A DNA stretch of 64,000 nucleotides from Micromonospora rifamycinica (GCF_900090265.1 NZ_LT607752.1:6947270-7011269), one strand, 5' to 3'; counted from the stretch's first letter, positions 15,870 to 25,868 are shown. A program made the numbers and translations. The notes: a model not told the origin generated them from the letters alone.

Positions 15870-17695
15870 TGCTGTTGCAGCGGTTGGTGGAGTTCGCCGA
15901 CACCAGCATGGACGTCATCCCGCCGTTCTACTCCCGCAAGCCGGTGCGCTGGAGCCTGGACATCGACGCCAACGGCGTACCCCAGGGTGGTCTGGTCGAT
16001 ACGGCGAACACGGACGACCCGAATGCCCGATTCGGCAAGTCCCGGCTGGTGCCGGCGGTGACCCGGACCGTCGGGATCTCGCCCGCGCTCGCGGTCGACA
16101 CGGGGGAGTACGTCTTCGGTTGGCTGTCGGAAGGAGCCAAGCCGGAACGGGTGGCCAAGCAGTACGCCGCGTTCCGCGCCCTGATCGCCGAGTGGGCGGT
16201 AGCCGAATCAGACGGGCCTGCTCCGGCCATTGCCGCCTTCTACCGCGACGGGCACGCCGACAAGGTTCTACCGCCGGCTGACTGGAGCAGGGGAGACCTG
16301 GTCGGCTTCTGGGTTGACGGGGTCTACGCGGCGAAGGCTGTCGGAGCGCTGCGTTTCTGGGCCGGGGTGGCCGGTGACCGGAAGGGCTCCGGACGCACCG
16401 GGTTGTGTCTGGTCTGCGGGCGGGTGCAGCCGCTGCTCCACACGATGCCGCAGCAGATTCCTCGGCGGTGGGTGCCCGGGGCCACCCAGAGCGCGTCGCT
16501 GGTCAGCATGAACGAGGCCACCCACGGCTACGAGTTGCAGAAGTTCCTGACCCATACCCCGATCTGCGCCGACTGCGGCCTGAAGATCATGACCGCGCTG
16601 ACAGCGCTGCTGTCCGACCCGCGGCACAGCACCAGCCTGTCCGGGCAGAACGCCCGGCTCGCCTGGTGGGTGCTGGGCGGGTCGACCTTCGACCCGTGGG
16701 CGGCCGTCGAGCAGTTGGACCCCAGCCACATCCAGAAACTGGTCGCCGGACCGGCGGGCGGCGCGGAAGCCTCTCTGGACGAGGTGTCCCGGTACTGCTC
16801 GGTGACGGTGGGTGGCAACGTCGCCCGTGTCGTCGTGCGGGACTGGGTCGAGCAGCCGATCTCCCGGGTCAAGGATGACATCCGGGCCTGGTTCGACGAC
16901 CACCGGATCGTGGACGCCTGGACCGGTGAGGTGGCCGCCATCAGGGTCTCCCAACTGGCCCGGGTGGCGGGTCGGTTCGAGGCCGGACGCAACGGCGGAC
17001 CCGGGACGTGGACGAAGTTCGGTGCGTCCGGGGAACACCGGCCGCCTGACCTGTTCCACCGGCTGCTCAGCGCTGCGCTACTCAGGCGACCGCTACCGCC
17101 GAAGCTGCTCAACCACGTCATCAATCGCATCCGGATCGACGGCCGGCTCGACCCCGCCCGTGCGGCGTTGATCCGGCTCGCCCTGCGCCGTTACCCGACC
17201 CTGCCCGAGCATGAACGAGAGAGGCTGACGCCGACCTTGAACGTCGCCCACAAGCAGCCGGCCTACGTGGCCGGCCGCATCTTCGCGGTCATGGACGACC
17301 TGCAACGCACCGTGTTCCGGGTCGCCGACCAACAGCTGAACACCACCTTCGCCGAACGCTACTTCGGCCGCGCCATCGACAACCCGCAGGTCGTCATCGT
17401 CTCCGGCCGCCGCAACGTACAGGCGTGGCTCAAACGCCTCCGCGGCCCGCTGCGCCGGCCCGGCTGGTCGGACGCCTACGAACGACGGCTCGACGACCTG
17501 TTCGTCCAGCTCGACGTGATCCCCGGCGCCGCCGTGCTGACGGACAAGGCCCAGTTCATCCTCGGCTACCACCAGCAGCGGGCCGAGATGCGGACCGAAC
17601 GACTCGCCGCAGCCGCGAACAAGAAGAAGACCGACCTTCCCCCGGAGCCCGACGACGTGGCACCGACCGCCGACGACGAAGGAGACGACGCATGA
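15869..17695 (+). CDS. cas8c: Cas8c (Csd1), type I-C Cascade large subunit
   Basis: 608 residues. LLQRLVEFADTSMDVIPPFY and SRKPVRWSLDIDANG at the N-terminus are the usual Csd1 opening. Further in are CLVCGR and ICADCG cysteine pairs and a GQNARLAWWV stretch found in this family. Cas8c recognises the PAM and helps recruit Cas3. In type I-C an internal start within cas8c often yields the small subunit Cas11c; I did not identify it here with certainty. The GTG overlaps the cas5 stop (TAGTG) and the stop overlaps the cas7 ATG (ATGA), so the three Cascade genes are translationally coupled. The length is normal for the family. The C-terminal 30 residues are acidic and probably flexible. Confidence 0.93.
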   Translation: MLLQRLVEFADTSMDVIPPFYSRKPVRWSLDIDANGVPQGGLVDTANTDDPNARFGKSRLVPAVTRTVGISPALAVDTGEYVFGWLSEGAKPERVAKQYAAFRALIAEWAVAESDGPAPAIAAFYRDGHADKVLPPADWSRGDLVGFWVDGVYAAKAVGALRFWAGVAGDRKGSGRTGLCLVCGRVQPLLHTMPQQIPRRWVPGATQSASLVSMNEATHGYELQKFLTHTPICADCGLKIMTALTALLSDPRHSTSLSGQNARLAWWVLGGSTFDPWAAVEQLDPSHIQKLVAGPAGGAEASLDEVSRYCSVTVGGNVARVVVRDWVEQPISRVKDDIRAWFDDHRIVDAWTGEVAAIRVSQLARVAGRFEAGRNGGPGTWTKFGASGEHRPPDLFHRLLSAALLRRPLPPKLLNHVINRIRIDGRLDPARAALIRLALRRYPTLPEHERERLTPTLNVAHKQPAYVAGRIFAVMDDLQRTVFRVADQQLNTTFAERYFGRAIDNPQVVIVSGRRNVQAWLKRLRGPLRRPGWSDAYERRLDDLFVQLDVIPGAAVLTDKAQFILGYHQQRAEMRTERLAAAANKKKTDLPPEPDDVAPTADDEGDDA

Positions 17696-18582
17696 GCGCC
17701 GCGCACCTCGACCCGACCCGCCGCCACGACGCCGTCCTGCTGTTCGACGTCAGCGACGGCAACCCCAATGGCGACCCGGACGCCGGCAACCAGCCCCGCA
17801 CCGACGACGAGAGCGGACAGGGCCTGGTCACCGACGTGGCGATCAAACGCAAGATCCGCGACACCGTGTCGCTGCTGCGCGGTGACGACCCGCGCTACGG
17901 CATCTTCGTCGAAGCCGGCCACGCCCTGAACACCCGGATCGAGGGCGCCTTCGCCGCCCACCCGCCCAAGATCAGCAACAAGCCTACCCCGGCGGAGAGC
18001 GCGGCAGCCCAGCAGTGGCTCTGCCAGCACTACTTCGACATCCGCATGTTCGGCGCGGTGCTCAGCACCGGCAAGAGCGGCGGCGCCGGGCAGGTCCGCG
18101 GCCCGCTCCAGCTCACCTTCGCTCGCAGCATCGATGCGATCGTGCCCACCGACCACACCATCACCCGGGTCACCCAGACCCGCCAGGACGACATCGACAA
18201 AGGTGAGCGCACCGAGATCGGGTCCAAGTGGACCGTCCCCTACGGCCTCTACCGCGCGCACCTGTTCTACTCCGCACCCCGCGCCGCAAAGACCGGTGTC
18301 ACCAGCGACGACCTCGCCGCCCTGTGGCAGGCCGTCACCGTCATGTTCGACCACGACCGGGCCGCCAGCCGCGGCGAGATGAAACTCTGCGGGCTCTACG
18401 TCTTCAGCCACCCCGACGCCTTCGGAGCCGCCCCCTCAGCCGCTCTCACCCAGCGGATCACCGTCACGCGGACCAACGACGACAAGGCACCGCGCGCCCA
18501 CACCGACTACACCCGCAGCATCGACGAGGCCGGACTCCCCGGCGGCATCGAGCTGACCAAACTGGTCGACCTCTGGCCGTGA
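17692..18582 (+). CDS. cas7: Cas7 (Csd2), type I-C Cascade backbone
   Basis: 296 residues. The N-terminus has LLFDVSDGNPNGDPDAGN, the near-invariant Cas7/Csd2 motif, followed by TDVAIKRKIRD. FDIRMFGAVLSTG and RGPLQLTFARSID in the middle are also diagnostic. Several copies of this RAMP protein coat the crRNA guide. The ATG is fixed by the ATGA overlap with cas8c, and the stop overlaps the GTG of cas4. Nothing is missing or disrupted. Confidence 0.95.
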   Translation: MSAAHLDPTRRHDAVLLFDVSDGNPNGDPDAGNQPRTDDESGQGLVTDVAIKRKIRDTVSLLRGDDPRYGIFVEAGHALNTRIEGAFAAHPPKISNKPTPAESAAAQQWLCQHYFDIRMFGAVLSTGKSGGAGQVRGPLQLTFARSIDAIVPTDHTITRVTQTRQDDIDKGERTEIGSKWTVPYGLYRAHLFYSAPRAAKTGVTSDDLAALWQAVTVMFDHDRAASRGEMKLCGLYVFSHPDAFGAAPSAALTQRITVTRTNDDKAPRAHTDYTRSIDEAGLPGGIELTKLVDLWP

Positions 18583-19229
18583 CCCACGAGCACCCCACGG
18601 ACAGCGGCACCGACCTGCGGGAGGTGCCGCTGTCCGCGCTGGAGCACTACGCCTACTGCCACCGGCAGACCGCCCTGATCCACGTCGAAGGCGTCTGGAC
18701 GGAAAACGTCGAGACGGTACGCGGCGACCTCAGCCACACCACCGTCGACCTACCCGGCATCCACCGACGCCGGGGCCTCACCACCATCAGGTCACTGCCG
18801 GTATGGAGCCACACCCACGGCCTACGCGGCATCTGCGACGTCGTCGAGTTCGAGAAAAACACCGCCACACCCGTGGAGTACAAGGTCGGACGCTACAAAC
18901 CCGGCGGCCCCGCCGAACTACAACTCGGCGGGCAGGCCCTCTGCCTCATCGAAGCCGGCTTCGACGTACCCACCGGATACATCTACTCCGTCGCCGAACG
19001 CCGCCGACACCCCTTACCCATCGACCACGACCTGCTCGACCGCGTCATCACCGCCACCACCGCCATCCGCCGACTGCTGCACACCCCAACGCTGCCGACA
19101 GCCCGCAACGACGCCCGCTGCCGACGATGCTCCCTACGCGAGGACTGCCTCCCCGAACTAACCGACGGCCAGCGGCAGACCCCACCCGACCTATTGACCC
19201 CACGACCATTGGGACAGTGGCGTGACTGA
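18579..19229 (+). CDS. cas4: Cas4, CRISPR adaptation exonuclease
   Basis: 216 residues of the RecB-like Cas4 family. PLSALEHYAYCHRQTALIHVE carries the first cysteine, GICDVVEF and VEYKVGR the nuclease core with Asp, Glu and Lys, and GGQALCLIEAGF the QhxxY-like region. The C-terminal CRRCSLREDC completes the four-cysteine iron-sulphur site. Cas4 trims pre-spacers and helps choose those with a PAM, together with Cas1-Cas2. The GTG start overlaps the cas7 stop (GTGA) and the end overlaps cas1 by 8 bases, consistent with one operon. Confidence 0.93.
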   Translation: MTHEHPTDSGTDLREVPLSALEHYAYCHRQTALIHVEGVWTENVETVRGDLSHTTVDLPGIHRRRGLTTIRSLPVWSHTHGLRGICDVVEFEKNTATPVEYKVGRYKPGGPAELQLGGQALCLIEAGFDVPTGYIYSVAERRRHPLPIDHDLLDRVITATTAIRRLLHTPTLPTARNDARCRRCSLREDCLPELTDGQRQTPPDLLTPRPLGQWRD

Positions 19230-20250
19230 ACTCCTCAACACCCTCTACGTCCAAACCCCCGGCACCAGCCTGCGCCTCGACGGCGACACCGTCCGCATCT
19301 ACCACCCCGAACAACCCGGACGTCACCTGCTACCCCTCGTCCGACTCGACCACCTGGTCCTGTTCAGCGGAGTCACCCCCACCGACGACCTGCTCCTGCG
19401 CTGCGCCGACGACGGCCGCTCCGTCAGCTGGCTCACCGGCAGCGGACGATTCCGCGCCGGCCTGATCGGCCCCACCCACGGCAACCCACTGCTACGCCAA
19501 GCCCAACACCGCGCCGCCGACTCACCAGAACGCCAACTCCCCATCGCCGTCGCCATCGTCGCCGGCAAAATCCACAACGCGCGCCAAGTCCTGCTCCGCA
19601 CCGCCCGCGACACCAGCGGCCCCCGACAAACCGCACTACGCGCCACCGCCGAACTCCTCGCCCAACGACTCGAACTCCTCACCACAACGGCCAGCACCAA
19701 CGAAATCCTCGGCGTCGAAGGCATCGCCGCACGCGACTACTTCGCCGCCATGCCCCACCTCCTCGGCGACCACACAGACTGGAAGGCATCCGGCCGCAAC
19801 AAACGACCACCCACCGACCCCCTGAACTGCCTGCTCTCCTTCCTGTACGGCATGCTGCGCGTCGCCGTTCACGGCGCACTCGAACAAGTCGGACTCGACC
19901 CCTACATCGGCTTCCTCCACGCTGTCCGACCCGGCAAACCCGCCCTCGCCCTCGACCTGATGGAAGAATTCCGCCCCCTCCTGGCCGACCGCCTCGCCCT
20001 CACCATGCTCAACAGACGTGAACTGACCCCTACCGACTTCGAAGAACTACCAAACAAGGCATACCGACTCACCGACAGCGGACGAAAGACCGTACTGGCC
20101 GCCTGGCAACAGAGCCGACAACGCGACTGGCCCCACGCCCAACTCGGCCGCCAGGTGCCTGCCGCACTGCTCCCTCTCGTACAAGCCCGACTACTCGCCC
20201 GCCACCTCCGCGGAGATACAGTCGCCTACCAGCCGTGGACGGTGAATTGA
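19222..20250 (+). CDS. cas1: Cas1 integrase (type I-C)
   Basis: 342 residues, the normal length. The N-terminal beta domain (ELLNTLYVQTPGTSLRLDG) is followed by the alpha-helical catalytic domain with EILGVEGIAARDYF, supplying the catalytic Glu. GFLHAVRPGKPALALDLMEEF follows, with the His and the Asp/Glu pair that bind the metal. Together with Cas2 it integrates new spacers at the leader end. The GTG lies inside the last codons of cas4. The stop is 2 bases from the start chosen for cas2. One Cas1-Cas2 pair would serve both arrays, which share the leader sequence but not the repeat tip. Confidence 0.95.
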   Translation: MTELLNTLYVQTPGTSLRLDGDTVRIYHPEQPGRHLLPLVRLDHLVLFSGVTPTDDLLLRCADDGRSVSWLTGSGRFRAGLIGPTHGNPLLRQAQHRAADSPERQLPIAVAIVAGKIHNARQVLLRTARDTSGPRQTALRATAELLAQRLELLTTTASTNEILGVEGIAARDYFAAMPHLLGDHTDWKASGRNKRPPTDPLNCLLSFLYGMLRVAVHGALEQVGLDPYIGFLHAVRPGKPALALDLMEEFRPLLADRLALTMLNRRELTPTDFEELPNKAYRLTDSGRKTVLAAWQQSRQRDWPHAQLGRQVPAALLPLVQARLLARHLRGDTVAYQPWTVN

Positions 20251-20252
20251 AC

Positions 20253-20543
20253 GTGGACCTCCTCGTCACCTACGACGTCGAGACGGTCACCCCACAAGGA
20301 CAACGCCGCCTCCGCAAAGTCGCCAAGATCTGCGAGGCATACGGACACCGCGTACAGAAATCGGTCTTCGAAGTGGTCTGCCGCGACACCGACAAGGTCC
20401 GCTTCGTCGCCGCCCTCCAAGACGCCATCGACCCCACCCAGGACAGCATCCGCATCTACCACCTACCAGCCCACGCCCTCGACGACGTCGAACACCTCGG
20501 CAAACCACGACCCATCGACCCACGCGGAGCACTAGTGATCTAG
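20253..20543 (+). CDS. cas2: Cas2 (type I-C)
   Basis: 96 residues with the Cas2 ferredoxin fold: DLLVTYDVETVTPQGQRRL, then KVAKICEAYGHRVQKSVFE and a DSIRIYHLP strand. Cas2 is the structural core of the Cas1-Cas2 complex. The GTG at 20253 is preferred because the family begins just before (L)LVTYDV; a GTG at 20235, six codons upstream and overlapping cas1, is also possible. The stop codon TAG at 20541-20543 lies inside TGATCTAGGAACCC, the conserved opening of the CRISPR leader, so the end of cas2 and the leader overlap. Confidence 0.93.
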   Translation: MDLLVTYDVETVTPQGQRRLRKVAKICEAYGHRVQKSVFEVVCRDTDKVRFVAALQDAIDPTQDSIRIYHLPAHALDDVEHLGKPRPIDPRGALVI

Positions 20544-20669
20544 GAACCCCCAGTGGACACGAAAAACCCGGAGGGTTCCGAGGTCAAATACCCGGATCAG
20601 AGGAATAAAATGGACAGCGAGCAAGTCGATGAGGGATCGTCTGATCGCTATATTTGCTGCTCGTGAACC
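20536..20669 (+). promoter_or_regulatory. CRISPR leader of array 2
   Basis: 134 bases between the last codons of cas2 and the first repeat. The opening TGATCTAGGAACCC and following GTGG-CACG-AAA and GGAGG-TTCCGA blocks are shared with the array 1 leader. The middle is AT-richer (GAGGAATAAAATGG) and diverged. Confidence 0.8.
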
Positions 20670-23600
20670 GCTGCGCCCGGCCACCGCGCCGGGCGAGGAT
20701 CGCAACGAGTAAATATCGTCCCGGATCAATCCGGTCCCTGCGTAGCTGCGCCCGGCCACCGCGCCGGGCGAGGATCGCAACCCGGTCCGGCCCCGTCCGG
20801 GCGAGTTGACCGGCCGGATGCTGCGCCCGGCCACCGCGCCGGGCGAGGATCGCAACGGCGACACCCGAACGGCCGATCTTGTCGGCGTGTTGCGGCTGCG
20901 CCCGGCCACCGCGCCGGGCGAGGATCGCAACCAGGCTGATGGTGTAGGTGCCGGCGGGGCCGAAGGTGCTGCGCCCGGCCACCGCGCCGGGCGAGGATCG
21001 CAACCGCGCGATGCAGTCGGGCCGGGCGTATGCCGCAGAGCGCGCTGCGCCCGGCCACCGCGCCGGGCGAGGATCGCAACGGCCCGGGGTGCACGCGCGC
21101 CCCGGGCCACCCGACCGCTGCGCCCGGCCACCGCGCCGGGCGAGGATCGCAACTGCGCGGTGACGAGGACGCGTGGATGCGGCTGCACTCGCTGCGCCCG
21201 GCCACCGCGCCGGGCGAGGATCGCAACTTGCGGCGTTCGGCGGTCTGGGCTCTCTGGGCGTTGCTGCGCCCGGCCACCGCGCCGGGCGAGGATCGCAACA
21301 CTCCATCGGCCGCCACGACCACCAGCGGCTACTCCGCTGCGCCCGGCCACCGCGCCGGGCGAGGATCGCAACTGGCGAGACGGAGAGCGCGATGGCGGCA
21401 GAGCGGACGGCTGCGCCCGGCCACCGCGCCGGGCGAGGATCGCAACCTCGGCCAGTACCGGGCGCTCGCCGTAGAGGACGGCGCTGCGCCCGGCCACCGC
21501 GCCGGGCGAGGATCGCAACTGCCCGGTCGACACCGGGCACCTCAAGGGCAGCATGCTGCGCCCGGCCACCGCGCCGGGCGAGGATCGCAACGACGACCGG
21601 GCCGCGTTGGACCGGGCAATCCGCGACGCTGCGCCCGGCCACCGCGCCGGGCGAGGATCGCAACGGCCAGCAGGGCTGGCGCTACGGCGGTAACGACACC
21701 GCTGCGCCCGGCCACCGCGCCGGGCGAGGATCGCAACCGCGGGCTGGTCGCGGGGCCGCGGTCGGCGCGGCTGGGGCTGCGCCCGGCCACCGCGCCGGGC
21801 GAGGATCGCAACCGCCAGGAAGGCCGCCGCGTACTGCTCCCGCTTGCCCAGGCTGCGCCCGGCCACCGCGCCGGGCGAGGATCGCAACCAGTACCGGTCG
21901 CAGGCCGTCGACGTCGCCGGCCACGCTGCGCCCGGCCACCGCGCCGGGCGAGGATCGCAACGGTGTGTACGCCGATGCGGTGGCCCGGTGGGAAGCCGGC
22001 TGCGCCCGGCCACCGCGCCGGGCGAGGATCGCAACCCGATCCGCTGTGTGTGTGCCGGGGGTGAGGGGGAGCGGCTGCGCCCGGCCACCGCGCCGGGCGA
22101 GGATCGCAACTCGATGTGGGGGGTTTCCCCGATGGTGGGTACCCGGCTGCGCCCGGCCACCGCGCCGGGCGAGGATCGCAACACCGTCTCCGGTGGCCGG
22201 TGGTCGATCGCGGCGCGGAAGGGCTGCGCCCGGCCACCGCGCCGGGCGAGGATCGCAACGACTCGATCGAGCTGGGAATCGGCAGCGTGTCGGCGGGCTG
22301 CGCCCGGCCACCGCGCCGGGCGAGGATCGCAACGCCCCCAGCTGGAGCTGGAACGCGACCGGGTTGAGGCTGCGCCCGGCCACCGCGCCGGGCGAGGATC
22401 GCAACCGACGATGGCCCGGCGGGACACGAGCACGGTGCTCAGGCTGCGCCCGGCCACCGCGCCGGGCGAGGATCGCAACAGCTACGAGGGCATCACGGTC
22501 ACCCGGTACGGCACGGGCTGCGCCCGGCCACCGCGCCGGGCGAGGATCGCAACTCCCCGTTCGGCTCCGGTGACGACTCGGCGGACAGCGGCTGCGCCCG
22601 GCCACCGCGCCGGGCGAGGATCGCAACCAGGTGATGTCCCAGTCGTAGGCGTCGATCGTCTCGGTGCTGCGCCCGGCCACCGCGCCGGGCGAGGATCGCA
22701 ACGCGGTGATCGACTTCGCCCGGGATGTGCTGGGGGCGCGCTGCGCCCGGCCACCGCGCCGGGCGAGGATCGCAACCGGGCAACGTGCGACGGGTCGACG
22801 TGGCCACCCCGTCGCTGCGCCCGGCCACCGCGCCGGGCGAGGATCGCAACACCGTGCTGCCCTCCGCCGGGTGAGCCGGTGCCACCAGCGGCTGCGCCCG
22901 GCCACCGCGCCGGGCGAGGATCGCAACACCGTGGCGGCGATCGAGGCGAGGACGTGGTGGATGCGGCTGCGCCCGGCCACCGCGCCGGGCGAGGATCGCA
23001 ACATCCGCGCGATGGCGGCCTTCGCGGACGTCTTGTTGGGGCTGCGCCCGGCCACCGCGCCGGGCGAGGATCGCAACTACGGCGCCGCATACCGAGAGCA
23101 CGCCAAGGACCTCGCTGCGCCCGGCCACCGCGCCGGGCGAGGATCGCAACTCGACCAGATGCCAGCCATGTCGATCCCGGACGGCGCTGCGCCCGGCCAC
23201 CGCGCCGGGCGAGGATCGCAACAGCGCGACCGTCGGCCGTACTACAGCGCGACGGCCGAGCTGCGCCCGGCCACCGCGCCGGGCGAGGATCGCAACCGCC
23301 ACACCCGGTGGTCTGCCACCTCGACGGAGGAAGCTGCGCCCGGCCACCGCGCCGGGCGAGGATCGCAACGCGTAGGACTCACAGCAATTGCCATATGTCC
23401 CGTCCGCGCTGCGCCCGGCCACCGCGCCGGGCGAGGATCGCAACTACGCCGGGAAGGCCACCATCTCGTGGCCGGCCCTGGCGCTGCGCCCGGCCACCGC
23501 GCCGGGCGAGGATCGCAACTTCGCCCTAGCGATCACGAACGTGTAGAAGGCTTCGTGATGCTGCGCCCGGCCACCGCGCCGGGCGAGGATCGCAACACCT

Positions 23601-24860
23601 TCACGGCGCACATCCCGCCGCCGATGCTGCGGGCTGCGCCCGGCCACCGCGCCGGGCGAGGATCGCAACCTGGACGCCGGCGACGACCAGGCCGGCGGTC
23701 CCCCAGGCGCTGCGCCCGGCCACCGCGCCGGGCGAGGATCGCAACATGCCCGGACGCATCTGGCGAGTCCTCGCCTACACCGCTGCGCCCGGCCACCGCG
23801 CCGGGCGAGGATCGCAACTCGGCGGCGATGCGGCGCGCGACGGCTCCCGACAGGCTGCGCCCGGCCACCGCGCCGGGCGAGGATCGCAACCCCACTCCCG
23901 CCGCAGTGGACCGTGACCGCCGCTAGGCCCGCTGCGCCCGGCCACCGCGCCGGGCGAGGATCGCAACGGGCGCAGGTAGTCGCGCTCGGCCTCGGGTAGC
24001 GGGGCTGCGCCCGGCCACCGCGCCGGGCGAGGATCGCAACGGCTATGGGCGTCGGCGCGAAGGAGGCCAACCGGCTGGCGCTGCGCCCGGCCACCGCGCC
24101 GGGCGAGGATCGCAACCCGGTCGTGCTGGGCGTCGGCAAGCCGGTCGAGGGTGGCTGCGCCCGGCCACCGCGCCGGGCGAGGATCGCAACGGCTTCGGCT
24201 GGGCCTACACCTTGCGCGATGTGCAGGGCTGCGCCCGGCCACCGCGCCGGGCGAGGATCGCAACACCACGGCCCAGCGGCGTGACCACCGGTACGTGATC
24301 GCTGCGCCCGGCCACCGCGCCGGGCGAGGATCGCAACGCATGTCGGCCCGCGCCTCCCGCCCGTCCAGGCCCCGGCGCTGCGCCCGGCCACCGCGCCGGG
24401 CGAGGATCGCAACGAGGTCGGCTTCGACGTCGTCCCACCGGTGTCGGAGGAGCTGCGCCCGGCCACCGCGCCGGGCGAGGATCGCAACACCAGCCGGTCC
24501 GCGGTCAGCGCCATCTCGGCGATCAGGTGCTGCGCCCGGCCACCGCGCCGGGCGAGGATCGCAACTCGACGGCCCGGCAGGCCTGCCGGTAGGACCAGGA
24601 GGGCTGCGCCCGGCCACCGCGCCGGGCGAGGATCGCAACGAGATCTCCAGCCGCGCCTCGATCGAGGGCAGCTACTGCTGCGCCCGGCCACCGCGCCGGG
24701 CGAGAATCGCAACGAGAAGGTGTGGCGGGTCCAGGTCCCCGCCGAGCCGGCTGCGCCCGGCCACCGCGCCGGGCGTGGATCGCAACCACAGCACCGACCC
24801 TGCCTGCCGGTACGGCTGCTGATGCTGGGGCCAACCACCGCGTCAGGCGAGTGCCCCGCC
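20670..24860 (+). CRISPR. CRISPR array 2: 56 repeats plus one decayed terminal repeat, 56 spacers
   Basis: A 37-nt repeat: GCTGC, a 7-bp stem GCCCGGC/GCCGGGC around the loop CACCGC, then GAGGATCGCAAC. The first 11 and last 18 bases equal the array 1 repeat; only the central 8 bases (stem-closing pair plus loop) differ. First repeat 20670-20706, last intact 24750-24786, decayed copy about 24824-24860. Variants at 24677 (GAGAATCGCAAC end) and 24750 are distal, confirming the leader on the cas2 side. The period is 72-77. The newest spacer, 20707-20744, contains all 36 bases of array 1 spacer 32. Confidence 0.97.
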
Positions 24861-24984
24861 GACATGAACCCCTGCCGGCGGCGGGTGGGTCGCGCGATGG
24901 GCCGGCGCTCGTCGTGCTCGTGCTGATGGTGCCGACCCCTGAGCGGGGTCGCTGGACCCTGGCAACGTGCTGTCACACCCCTCC
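24861..24984. other. Spacer region after CRISPR array 2
   Basis: Short non-coding stretch between the decayed last repeat and the attachment-like copy A. It contains a possible hairpin (CCGACCCCTGAGCGGGGTCG, 24931-24950) that could stop array transcription. Confidence 0.4.
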
Positions 24985-25150
24985 TTTACCCCGAAAACCC
25001 GTGTCGGCGCGTGACAGTAGGCGACAAGTAGCGATCATTGCGCGGGTATGTCTGTGCAGTTCAGTGCCAATTGGCAGCAGATAGCGACAAGGTTCGGATC
25101 GTTACTTTCGGTAACCGCGGGTTCGAGGTTCGAGTCCGTGGCCGCACCAG
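24985..25150 (+). repeat. Attachment-site-like direct repeat, copy A
   Basis: TTTACCCCGAAAACCC, then GCGACAAGTAGCGATCATTGC and TATGTCTG-GCAG closely match copy B (25431-25600). It ends in a tRNA-3'-end-like stretch (GGTTCGAGTCCGTGGCCGCACCA in part) whose T-stem has a mismatch. There is no complete tRNA upstream, so it is an integration remnant. Confidence 0.45.
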
Positions 25151-25430
25151 CGAGCGGAGCCATGCTCGTAAGGCCACCTCTTGGGTTGGCGGGGCGGTGA
25201 GTCGGAAGGCCGTGGCACCTGTTGTCAGCATAGCTACGGACGACAGTCGATCATCACGTCATCGTCTGCGCCAGGCGATGAGTTGCGGTATCGATCACCC
25301 CACCGACACGAATCCCCACGCTTCGGCCAAGTGTGCCGCGATGGATAGGGGCGCAACGTTCCTTGTGACGGGTGTTCAGCTGATGGGGAGCGGGACGCGG
25401 CTGACCTGGCGACGTCCTGTCGGCCCCCCG

Positions 25431-25600
25431 TTTACCCCTCGAAAACCCCCGCTAGCGGTTGACAATCAGTGACAAGCGGCGATCATTGCCTGCTTATGTC
25501 TGAGCAGCTCAACGCCTATTTTTGACAGCCAAAGACAAGGCCGGGATGGCTACGTTCCGTAACAAGGGGTCGTCGGTTCGAATCCGGCCGTCCCGACGCA
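25431..25600 (+). repeat. Attachment-site-like direct repeat, copy B, with tRNA-Pro-like 3' end
   Basis: The first 85 bases align with copy A (GTTTACCCCTCGAAAACCC, GACAAGCGGCGATCATTGC, TATGTCTGAGCAG). The end (about 25563-25597, containing CAAGGGGTC and TCGGTTCGAATCCGG, closing CGTCCCGA) looks like the 3' third of a tRNA-Pro with a well-formed T-arm, but the D-arm is absent. An integrase relic starts 54 bases beyond, the usual neighbour of such a site. Confidence 0.5.
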
Positions 25601-25653
25601 GCTCAGAGGGCATATCCGATAGATGGATATGCCCTTTTCTAGTAGCTGAGCGA

Positions 25654-25868
25654 CTACGCCTCAGCGTCGAAGATTCGGTCCGTGGCGACGGCGCCGCCGA
25701 GGAGCACCGGCCGTAGTTGGTGCCGGTAGACACTCTCGGTGGCGGTAGTGCCGGAGTGCCCACAGAGGTCTGCGATCTGTTCGATGATCACGCCGCTGTC
25801 GGAGAGCAGCGAGACGAAGCTGTCCGGCAGCTCGCGGGGTGTCCAGTCGCCCGGGTCGAGGCCCGCTA
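25654..25868 (-). pseudogene. Tyrosine integrase C-terminal relic, cut by IS630 insertion
   Basis: 71 codons of the C-terminal catalytic part of a phage/AICE-type tyrosine recombinase: LDPGDWTPREL, SFVSLLSDSG, IADLCGHSGTT and VYRHQLRPV. The family reads ELRHSF at the active-site Arg-x-x-His, but here it is ELPDSF, so the catalytic Arg is lost. The nucleophile Tyr (in VYRHQ) and the second His (GHSG) remain. The upstream part is interrupted by the IS630 terminal repeat at 25869. I did not find the missing N-terminal part beyond the element's other end at 27969, so an older deletion also occurred. It lies next to the attachment-like repeats, marking a dead integrative element. Confidence 0.75.

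Noticed and set aside
25560..25600. A complete tRNA-Pro gene after array 2
   Set aside because: The T-arm and acceptor 3' strand are good, but there is no D-arm and only about 60 bases are available; treated as an attachment remnant.
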